DNA from: Pseudomonadota bacterium
GTDB taxonomy: Bacteria > Pseudomonadota > Alphaproteobacteria > Sphingomonadales > Sphingomonadaceae
NCBI GenBank assembly: GCA_023422695.1
Contig: JAFAGN010000009.1
Span: forward strand, 1-6,222
Direction of reading: 5' to 3'
DNA: 6,222 nt
Shown here piece by piece: positions 1 through 5,060 of the stretch. The position numbers and the translations under genes are program-made. Numbering within the stretch: position 1 is the first letter of the stretch; each line of letters starts with the position of its first letter. Under the pieces are notes generated by a model that did not search any database, had not been told where the DNA came from, and saw only the letters and a program-made list of their open reading frames with translations.

Positions 1-12
1 CCCCCCCCCCCC
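1..12. other. Poly-C homopolymer at the window edge, possible assembly artefact
   Basis: The window opens with twelve consecutive C residues, which read as poly-G on the coding strand of the MASE1 gene. The run sits exactly at the edge and interrupts a recognisable domain with four glycines. A low-quality contig end, such as a poly-G tail from two-colour sequencing chemistry, would explain it. A genuine homopolymer cannot be excluded from this window alone. Confidence 0.5.
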
Positions 13-390
13 GGCGCCGCAAAAGCGGCCGACCGCCTGCGGCATCATGAACGACATTTCGCCGCGCTCGCGGCGGCGGATCAGCCACAGCGCGATCGTC
101 GCCTCGGCGGCGTTGGCGACCGTGTAGGCCGCGGCGGCTCTGGGTTCGACCCCCTCGACGATATTGGCGGCAAGGCTGGCCGCGGCCATCGCCAGATAGG
201 ACACGCCGCGCATTCGGGTCGGCATCAGCAGCAGCAGTGCCAGGAAATAACCGCTCGGCGGCCAGACCGCGGCGATATTGTCTGCGCCCTTGGTTGCGTA
301 GAGCGACAGGCTGGCCAGCAGGAAATAGCCGGTAGCGGTCAACAGGAACCAAAAGACCGCCTCGACTCGGGGGGACAATGGCCGGGTCAT
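1..390 (-). CDS. MASE1-domain membrane sensor protein, N-terminal part (truncated by window edge)
   Basis: An open frame of 130 codons starts at ATG 390 and runs off the left edge without a stop. An in-frame TAG lies upstream and no other start intervenes, so the start is well bounded, although its ribosome site is weak. The peptide is strongly hydrophobic, with helices at about residues 11-30, 48-58, 64-79 and 88-104. It carries the motif AVWPPSG (41-47) and YTVANAAEA (89-97), both typical of the MASE1 membrane-associated sensor domain. MASE1 proteins sit in the inner membrane and usually carry a C-terminal output module such as GGDEF, GGDEF-EAL or histidine kinase, often after PAS domains. 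That output lies outside the window, so the signalling type is unknown. The final four glycines come from a poly-C run at positions 1-12 and may not be real. The gene lies downstream of and codirectional with the TetR gene, 88 bp away. Confidence 0.72.
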   Translation of the reverse strand, partial: MTRPLSPRVEAVFWFLLTATGYFLLASLSLYATKGADNIAAVWPPSGYFLALLLLMPTRMRGVSYLAMAAASLAANIVEGVEPRAAAAYTVANAAEATIALWLIRRRERGEMSFMMPQAVGRFCGAGGGG

Positions 391-452
391 CGGCTCAACT
401 AACCGAAAAGAGGGAAAGAAACCGCTAACATAGTGTCGCTACCCCCCTTTTT

Positions 453-476
453 GCCGCGCGATTACATCGCGTCGGC
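453..476 (-). other. Stem-loop just after the TetR stop codon
   Basis: On the minus strand this segment folds as GCCG-(A bulge)-CGCGAT, loop GTA, ATCGCG-CGGC, a ten-pair stem with one bulge. It begins two bases after the TetR stop codon. The minus-strand downstream sequence is A5 then a G run, not a T-tract, so it is not a canonical intrinsic terminator. It could protect the 3' end of the message or limit read-through into the MASE1 gene. The remainder of the 391-478 gap shows nothing else that I can support. Confidence 0.35.
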
Positions 477-478
477 GC

Positions 479-1090
479 TCAGTCGATCCCGCCAAAGGTC
501 AGGCCGACGACCGCCTCGACCATCGCTTCGTCCCATTCCAGCCGCCGGTCGAGGATCAGCATCGCCAGACCATGGACCAGCGCCCAGGCGTGCAGCGCCG
601 CCGTATCGGGGTTTTCGACCCCCGGCAACGCCTCGCCGACTCCGGCGCGCAGCAGGTTATACGCGACTTCGCCGCCGTCGCCGCCAACATTTGCGTGGCG
701 TGCCGACATCTGCCGGGTGAAGCTGAGACGGAACAGCGCGGGTTCGTCGTGCGCAAAGCGGACATAGGTCGTCCCGGTCGCCTTGAAGCCGTTGCGCCCG
801 CCGCCGGCCTTCAGCCACGCCTGCGCCTGCCGCGCGCCGAGCCGCCGCAGCCCTTCATCGGCAAGCGCGTCGAGCAGCGCCTCTTTGTCCGGAAAATGGC
901 GGTAGAGTGCGGTGGCGCTGACCCCGACGTCGCGCGCCAGCGCGCGCAGCCCCAGCTCGCCGTCGTCGCCCGCCTCCAGCCGTTTCAGCCCCGCCGCGAT
1001 CACCGCCGCGCGCAGGTCGCCATGATGATAAGCGCCCGCCGCCTTGGCACCGCCGCTTTTTATGTTGACGCTGTTATCTTGTTCATTCAT
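479..1090 (-). CDS. TetR/AcrR-family transcriptional repressor with WHG C-terminal domain
   Basis: This encodes a 203-residue DNA-binding repressor, the usual length for the family. The N-terminal TetR domain begins at YHHGDLR (21-27). The helix-turn-helix follows at about 48-67, with LRALARDVGVSATALYRHF nearly ideal for the family. The ligand/dimer domain carries W169, H173 and G174 in AWALVHGLAML, the signature of the WHG (TetR_C_33) subgroup. ATG 1090 was chosen because it gives a normal-length TetR protein. Upstream in-frame starts would add unrelated residues and overlap the divergent gene. A weak GGTGA lies four bases before the start. The gene is divergent from the membrane-protein/oxygenase pair with a 52-bp gap, so it probably represses that pair and itself. 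The inducer is unknown. By context it may be an apocarotenoid or another hydrophobic molecule, which is inference. Confidence 0.93.
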   Translation of the reverse strand: MNEQDNSVNIKSGGAKAAGAYHHGDLRAAVIAAGLKRLEAGDDGELGLRALARDVGVSATALYRHFPDKEALLDALADEGLRRLGARQAQAWLKAGGGRNGFKATGTTYVRFAHDEPALFRLSFTRQMSARHANVGGDGGEVAYNLLRAGVGEALPGVENPDTAALHAWALVHGLAMLILDRRLEWDEAMVEAVVGLTFGGID

Positions 1091-1093
1091 GTT
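1065..1093 (+). promoter_or_regulatory. Candidate sigma70-type promoter for the membrane protein/oxygenase pair
   Basis: TTGACG at 1065-1070 matches five of six bases of the -35 consensus. It is followed after 17 bases by CATGTT at 1088-1093, a weak -10. The start codon of the first gene of the pair is 49 bases further on. The -35 lies inside the TetR coding region and the -10 overlaps the candidate operator, an arrangement that would suit repression. No experimental evidence is available and the -10 match is poor. Confidence 0.35.
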
Positions 1094-1108
1094 GTCACCG
1101 TAAACATG
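1088..1108. promoter_or_regulatory. Inverted repeat, candidate TetR operator
   Basis: The arms CATGTT (1088-1093) and AACATG (1103-1108) are perfect inverted repeats separated by nine bases. The core TCACCGTAA is itself imperfectly palindromic. The site covers the TetR start codon and lies in the short divergent gap between the repressor and the membrane-protein/oxygenase pair. TetR-family repressors commonly bind such palindromes in divergent gaps and control both directions. The assignment rests on symmetry and position only. Confidence 0.42.
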
Positions 1109-1142
1109 TCGAGTCGCTTTCACAATACGGAGTTTGGCCGCG

Positions 1143-1508
1143 ATGATCTGGTCTTTAGCCGCAGCCATTCTCGCCGTCATCGTCGCCGTTGCCCATTCGG
1201 TGATCAGCGAGCGCGCGATTCTGGTGCCGCTGTTCCGCCAACCGGCGCTCGGCGTTCTGGAAACGCCAGCGATGCGCCGGATCACACGCGCGGTTTTTCA
1301 CATGCCGTCGGTGGCATGGGCGGCGCTGGGCGTCGGCGTAGCCGTCAATCGCGCCCAAGGCGGGCCTGATCTGATCGCCCTGATCGCGATCGTCGTTTTT
1401 GCATGCTCGGCGATCGGAAATCTCACCGCCCTGCGGCGGCCCCACCCTGGCGGGTTGCTCCTGCTGATCGCAACCGCGGCGACCGCGGCCGACATTCTGT
1501 TGAATTGA
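1143..1508 (+). CDS. Small integral membrane protein, four predicted helices, function unknown
   Basis: This encodes a 121-residue hydrophobic protein with probable transmembrane segments at about 2-19, 51-68, 76-95 and 103-119. Helix 1 is followed by AHSVISERAILVPL (17-30). A His-Ser then Glu placed like this after the first helix recalls small uncharacterised bacterial membrane proteins with an 'HS..GE' stretch, but I cannot name a family. ATG 1143 is preferred over TTG 1134, because CGGAG at 1128-1132 is correctly spaced only for the ATG. The gene ends 17 bases before the oxygenase start and is divergent from TetR, so it is almost certainly cotranscribed with the oxygenase. It might assist substrate or product handling in the membrane, where carotenoid oxygenases find their lipophilic substrates. 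That role is inferred from position alone. Confidence 0.82.
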   Translation: MIWSLAAAILAVIVAVAHSVISERAILVPLFRQPALGVLETPAMRRITRAVFHMPSVAWAALGVGVAVNRAQGGPDLIALIAIVVFACSAIGNLTALRRPHPGGLLLLIATAATAADILLN

Positions 1509-1525
1509 AGAAAAGGAAAGCTGCC

Positions 1526-2968
1526 ATGACAAATAGCGTCGAAACCCTCATCCGCGGTGCCGTCGTCAAAGGCATCGGCAAGGTCGCCGACTTCAACCGC
1601 AAACGCCTGCCCCGCCCGACCGACGCCCACCCCTATCTCACCGGCATCCACCAGCCGATGACCGAGGAACTGACGCTGGAACAGCTGCGCGTCGAAGGCG
1701 AAATCCCCGCCGCGCTGACCGGCCGCTATCTGCGCAACGGCCCCAACCCGGCGATCGCCCCCGATCCCGCGAGCTATCACTGGTTCACCGGCGCCGGGAT
1801 GGTCCACGGCATCCGCATCGAAGGCGGGCGCGCCGATTGGTATCGCAACCGCTGGGTGCGCGGCGCCGAGGCGTGCGAGGCGCTGGGCGAGGACGTGCCG
1901 CCCGGCCCGCGCGAAGGCCGCAACGACGCGCCGAACACCAATGTTGTCGGTCTGGCCGGTCGGACCTTTGCCATCGTCGAGGCGGGCGGCAAGCCGGTCG
2001 AGCTGGATTATCAGCTGAGCACCATCGCGCACAACCCGTTCGACGGGACGCTGGCCGGTGCCTATACCGCGCACCCGCATCACGACCCGGTTACGGGCGA
2101 AACGCACGCGATCACCTATCGCGGCGACGAGCCGAACAAGGTCTGGCACGTCGTGCTCGACAAGGACGCCCATGTCGTCCGCGAAGAAGCGATTGCGGTC
2201 AGCGACGGCCCGTCGATCCACGACTGCGCGATCACCCGCAATTATGCGCTGGTGTTCGACCTGCCGGTCACCTTCTCGATGAAGATGCTGCTCGCGGGCT
2301 ATCGCTTTCCCTATGCGTGGAACGACGCGCACCCGGCGCGGGTCGGCCTGCTCCCACGGAATGGCAGCGGCGACAGCATCATCTGGGTGCCGGTCGAACC
2401 CTGCTATGTCTTTCACCCCGCCAACGCGCATGAAACGGCCGACGGCAAGGTGATCGTCGATGTCGTGGCGCACGAGACGATGTTCGCCAGTTCAAAGCGC
2501 GGTCCCGACAGCGAGCGATCACGGATGGAGCGCTGGACGATCGATCCGGTTGCGGGCACGACGACGCGCACCGTCATCCACGACCATCCGCAGGAATTTC
2601 CGCGCTATGACGAGCGGCTTACGACGCAGCCCTATCGCTACATCTATTCGGTCGCGCTACCCGATCGCGCGACCACCGAGATGGAGATCGGCGACACAAG
2701 GCTGTTCCGCCACGATTTGCAGAACGGCACCACCGCAGTCCATGACTTCGGTCCCGGCCGCCACCCCGGCGAGTTCGTCTTTGTCCCGCGCAGCGAGAGC
2801 AGCGCCGAGACTGACGGCTGGCTGATCGGGCTGGTGGTCGACATGAACGACGAAACCACCGCGCTGGTCATTCTCAACGCCGACGACTTTACCGGATCGC
2901 CGCAAGCCGTCGTTCACCTGCCGCACCGGGTTCCCCCGGGCTTTCACGGCAATTGGGTGGCGGACTGA
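1526..2968 (+). CDS. Carotenoid oxygenase family protein (RPE65/CCD superfamily), probable apocarotenoid-cleaving dioxygenase
   Basis: This encodes 480 residues, the normal length for bacterial members. Enzymes of this family use a non-haem Fe(II) and O2 to cleave a C=C bond of carotenoids, apocarotenoids or stilbenes into two aldehydes. The four iron ligands are recognisable: H183 (TAHPHHDPVTGE), H232 (SIHDCAIT), H297 (YVFHPANAHE) and H474 (GFHGNW, near the C-terminus). Probable second-shell glutamates are E152, E357 and E416. The N-terminal family signature GRYLRNGPNPA spans 66-76. No signal peptide is seen, which fits a cytoplasmic protein that may associate with the membrane face. ATG 1526 has a good Shine-Dalgarno site (AAGGA, 1513-1517). 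V151 sits where characterised lignostilbene dioxygenases carry a Lys just before the first second-shell Glu. This argues for a carotenoid or apocarotenoid substrate rather than a hydroxystilbene. The last 80 bp overlap the convergent nucleotidyltransferase gene. Confidence 0.94.
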   Translation: MTNSVETLIRGAVVKGIGKVADFNRKRLPRPTDAHPYLTGIHQPMTEELTLEQLRVEGEIPAALTGRYLRNGPNPAIAPDPASYHWFTGAGMVHGIRIEGGRADWYRNRWVRGAEACEALGEDVPPGPREGRNDAPNTNVVGLAGRTFAIVEAGGKPVELDYQLSTIAHNPFDGTLAGAYTAHPHHDPVTGETHAITYRGDEPNKVWHVVLDKDAHVVREEAIAVSDGPSIHDCAITRNYALVFDLPVTFSMKMLLAGYRFPYAWNDAHPARVGLLPRNGSGDSIIWVPVEPCYVFHPANAHETADGKVIVDVVAHETMFASSKRGPDSERSRMERWTIDPVAGTTTRTVIHDHPQEFPRYDERLTTQPYRYIYSVALPDRATTEMEIGDTRLFRHDLQNGTTAVHDFGPGRHPGEFVFVPRSESSAETDGWLIGLVVDMNDETTALVILNADDFTGSPQAVVHLPHRVPPGFHGNWVAD

Positions 2969-3749
2969 CCGCAGCGCGCTGCGCCAGTAGCGCTTCGGTC
3001 ACGCGCAGCGCGCGGTCATTGTCGACATCGATCGCGGTCGCCCCGTTGCTGATCAGCAGCGGGGCGATCTCGACATTCATGTGCCGCGAAATCCGCGCAA
3101 AGATGTGGTGGATCGGCCCCATGCCGAAGCGGAAGCGGAGCAGGTTGATCAGCCCGAACGCCTGCATCACGCGCAGCGGCTTTTTGACGAATTGCCCACC
3201 GCCGCGAAACGCCTCGGTCGCTTTGAGTGCGCCGGGATGGCCGATCCAGTAAGCATTGCAGTTGGACACCGCGACGTCGGAAAATTCATAGAAACGCCGC
3301 TGGCCTTCGGGATGGACCGCCAGCACATCGTCGCGCCGCGCCAACGCCACCCCCGCCTCGACGTCAAGCCGCGCCGCTTCCGACCCGATTTCGGCAATCG
3401 TGTCGGCGGTCAGCAGGCAGTTGTCGGCGGTGGTCACCAGCAGCGGAAAACGCGCCACCCCCGCCACCGCGAGCACCGAGTCCGCCAGATTGTCCGCCGC
3501 GGGGACGATGATCAGGCGGTTGCCCAGCCGATCGACAACGGGATCGTCGAGCTCGGCAAGCAAATTGGCGTGGTGGGTCGACACGAATATCTGCGGCGCG
3601 GGCGAGGCAGCCGCGCTGTCCAGCACGTGCGCGATCATCGGTCGGCCTGCCACCGGCACCAGGCATTTGTCGGCGACGCCATAAGCGGTCGCCAAAGCGT
3701 CGACCGTGCCTGGGCGCCGCCCCGCCAGGATGAGGATCGAACCGGTCAT
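2889..3749 (-). CDS. MobA-like nucleotidyltransferase (NTP transferase domain), substrate unknown
   Basis: This encodes 286 residues with a GT-A-type nucleotidyltransferase fold. Members transfer NMP from an NTP to a phosphorylated sugar, polyol or cofactor. The nucleotide loop is ILILAGRRPG (5-14), shorter on conserved glycines than the usual LAGGxSxRMG. It is followed by DKCLVPVAGRPMIAHVL (27-43) with the expected Lys (K28). The metal-binding Asp is D109 in VTTADNCLL. SNCNAYWIG (162-170) and AIDVDNDRAL (239-248) match later conserved positions. ATG 3749 overlaps the stop of the upstream ATP-grasp gene as ATGA, which implies translational coupling. The recognisable domain ends near residue 258. 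The last 26 codons or so are antisense to the oxygenase 3' end, giving a Pro/Gly/Arg tail that may be a run-on. The protein is not MobA itself by sequence, and CTP, GTP or UTP use cannot be assigned. Confidence 0.88.
   Translation of the reverse strand: MTGSILILAGRRPGTVDALATAYGVADKCLVPVAGRPMIAHVLDSAAASPAPQIFVSTHHANLLAELDDPVVDRLGNRLIIVPAADNLADSVLAVAGVARFPLLVTTADNCLLTADTIAEIGSEAARLDVEAGVALARRDDVLAVHPEGQRRFYEFSDVAVSNCNAYWIGHPGALKATEAFRGGGQFVKKPLRVMQAFGLINLLRFRFGMGPIHHIFARISRHMNVEIAPLLISNGATAIDVDNDRALRVTEALLAQRAAVSPPPNCRESPGEPGAAGERRLAAIR
3746..3749 (-). other. ATGA stop/start overlap coupling the ATP-grasp and nucleotidyltransferase genes
   Basis: On the minus strand the TGA stop of the ATP-grasp gene and the ATG start of the nucleotidyltransferase share the four bases ATGA. 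Such overlaps usually mean one transcript and translation of the second gene by the terminating ribosome. They favour joint function and fixed stoichiometry. Confidence 0.85.
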
Positions 3750-4783
3750 GCGGCGTCGCGCCGTGCGATCGCCGGGGCCAACTGGCGGATCATGCTTTCT
3801 GCGACGATCGTTTCGATCAGGTCGGCGTGGGTAAAGCCCGCAATGACCGCCGAGCGCGAAAACAACTTTTCGGACCACAGGTTGCAGTTGAGATTGACTT
3901 CTAGCAGCCGGACATCGCCGGTCGCCTGATCAACCCGAAATTCGAAGCGGCCATAATCGAAAGGGTGAAACACGTCGGCCATGCGGCGGGTATATTCGAT
4001 GACCTGCCGGGTGATCAGCGGATCGTCGAAGCATTTGATGCAATAGCCGACATGGCCCACCAAATCGCGCTTTTCCTGATAGGTGCGCAGCTGGGTCGGG
4101 TCCGCCTGCTCGAAGATCATCATCGGTAGCATCGCGGGCTCGCCGTCCAGCGTAATCACCGGCACCTCGATATCGCTGCCGTCGATAAAAGGTTCGACCA
4201 GCGCATCATGGTCGAGCGCGTGGATCTCGGCGATCGAGCGCGCGAGTTCGGTTCGGTCATGGGCATCGCGGACGCCCCACGACGCCGAGCTGTTGTTAGG
4301 CTTGATCACCCAGCGCCGCGCAGGCGGGCAGCGCGCCACATCGACCGGCGCGCCGCGGCGGAACAATGCCCATGGCGCGGTTGGCACACCGCGCGCCGCG
4401 GCCTCCAGCTTGGTCAGATGCTTGTCGTCGGACAGCCCGCGGACGATCGGCGAGGCACCGACATACGGCAGGCGATGCCGGTTGCAGAGCAAGGGCAGCA
4501 GCATCTCCGAATTGAAAAAGCCGCCGCGATTGAGCAGCGGAAAGACGAAATCGGCGGCGGGCCGATCGAACAGCGCCGCATAGCTGTCGGCGATCAGCAA
4601 TTCGATCCCCAGCCCCTCCAGCGTCTCGCGCATTTCGCGGTGATAGAGGGCATGATTGCCATCGTCGGCATGGAGGCCACCCGTCCAGCGCGCATGCTTG
4701 GCGATGAACAACAGGCGCTGGGTTTCGCGCAGGCGATCGGGCAGCCGCGTGGGTGCAAGGTCGGTCGTTTTCATGCGCCGCAT
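3746..4783 (-). CDS. ATP-grasp ligase related to D-alanine-D-alanine ligase
   Basis: This encodes 345 residues of an ATP-grasp carboxylate-amine ligase, which activates a carboxylate as an acyl-phosphate and joins it to an amine. The Ddl relationship is seen in PYVGASPIVRGLSDDKHLTKLEAAARGVPTAP (106-137, in two stretches), in the ATP-binding lysine K161 of WVIKPNNSSASWG, and in LVEPFIDGSDIEVPVI (195-210). It continues with YQEKRDL (235-241), FRVDQ (282-286) and LLEVNLNCN (293-301, with Mg-binding E295 and N297). The canonical Ddl substrate motif HGxxGEDG is replaced by LNRGGFFNSE (84-93), so the substrate is probably not plain D-Ala plus D-Ala. ATG 4783 and ATG 4774 are both possible starts, and neither has a convincing ribosome site. 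The gene overlaps the nucleotidyltransferase by four bases, and the two form an operon. A biosynthetic pathway for an amide-linked, nucleotide-activated metabolite or surface component is inferred. Confidence 0.88.
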   Translation of the reverse strand: MRRMKTTDLAPTRLPDRLRETQRLLFIAKHARWTGGLHADDGNHALYHREMRETLEGLGIELLIADSYAALFDRPAADFVFPLLNRGGFFNSEMLLPLLCNRHRLPYVGASPIVRGLSDDKHLTKLEAAARGVPTAPWALFRRGAPVDVARCPPARRWVIKPNNSSASWGVRDAHDRTELARSIAEIHALDHDALVEPFIDGSDIEVPVITLDGEPAMLPMMIFEQADPTQLRTYQEKRDLVGHVGYCIKCFDDPLITRQVIEYTRRMADVFHPFDYGRFEFRVDQATGDVRLLEVNLNCNLWSEKLFSRSAVIAGFTHADLIETIVAESMIRQLAPAIARRDAA

Positions 4784-4819
4784 CGACCATGGCGAGGTTG
4801 CGCGGTGATGACGAAATGG

Positions 4820-4836
4820 TGACCGCGACTGACCGC
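4820..4836 (+). repeat. Tandem TGACCGC direct repeat at one helical turn, third copy at 4927
   Basis: TGACCGC occurs at 4820-4826 and 4830-4836, a ten-base period that places both copies on the same DNA face. A third copy lies at 4927-4933. Around the second and third copies the match extends to ACTGACCGC(A/G)AAGC, 13 of 14 bases (4828-4841 and 4925-4938). OmpR/PhoB-type response regulators bind direct repeats of this spacing. Whether a regulator binds here is unknown. Confidence 0.4.
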
Positions 4837-4902
4837 AAAGCGCAAGATCAGTGTCATTTTTTCCCTGAAAAGGTCAGAAAACCATGCTTTTCGGCATATC
4901 TC

Positions 4903-4921
4903 GGAGCCGCAATGCGGTTCC
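4903..4921 (+). other. Stem-loop in the leader of the Pro/Ala-rich protein gene
   Basis: GGAGCCGC and GCGGTTCC form an eight-pair stem (one G-T wobble) around the loop AAT. GGAG and a mini start codon ATG (4912) lie in the stem and loop. There is no following T-tract, so it is not a terminator. Confidence 0.4.
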
Positions 4922-4985
4922 GTCACTGACCGCGAAGCTGGTCGCAATCGACGACCAATTGTGCCGAAATCTTCACCGCGCCGCT

Positions 4986-5000
4986 GAGCCGCAACGGCTC
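4986..5000 (+). other. Second leader stem-loop sharing GAGCCGCAA with the first
   Basis: GAGCCG and CGGCTC form a perfect six-pair stem around the loop CAA. The left arm and loop, GAGCCGCAA, repeat bases 4904-4912 of the upstream hairpin. The two may be alternatives in RNA folding or simply GC-rich coincidence. Confidence 0.33.
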
Positions 5001-5060
5001 GTCGTGGAAATCCTGTCCTTGGCGCAGCGCTTTCCCGGCGCGGTTCGTTCGCCCTTCACT

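Larger units (their letters stand above)
4784..5060. promoter_or_regulatory. Divergent intergenic/leader region, no convincing gene
   Basis: This 277-bp stretch separates the minus-strand ATP-grasp operon from the plus-strand membrane protein and must carry promoters for both. I cannot pick reliable -35/-10 boxes. An AT-richer patch lies at 4853-4885. A plus-strand frame is open from ATG 4884 (with AAAAGG at 4868-4873) into the downstream protein. However, its codons are less GC-rich at the third position (about 40 of 58), and it would bury a good signal peptide 59 residues in. I therefore treat it as leader. It contains three TGACCGC copies, two short hairpins and a five-codon mini-frame at 4912-4929, listed separately. 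Confidence 0.55.

Noticed and set aside
1091..1285. N-terminal extension of the TetR protein to ATG 1285
   Set aside because: It would add 65 residues unlike any TetR N-terminus, and it lies across the divergent promoter region and the membrane-protein gene.
572..1369. 265-codon plus-strand open frame opposite TetR
   Set aside because: It is antisense to an unmistakable TetR helix-turn-helix and also overlaps the membrane-protein gene in another frame.
1298..2473. 391-codon minus-strand open frame opposite the oxygenase
   Set aside because: It is antisense to a clear carotenoid oxygenase with all four His ligands. Its own translation shows no recognisable motif.
2926..2939. CCGGG-TTCC-CCCGG hairpin as a terminator between the convergent genes
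   Set aside because: The five-pair stem lies inside both coding regions with no T-tract on either strand. It is likely chance in GC-rich codons.
3081..3929. 282-codon plus-strand open frame opposite the nucleotidyltransferase and ATP-grasp genes
   Set aside because: It crosses two well-supported minus-strand genes and its translation is Arg/His/Gln-rich with no domain.
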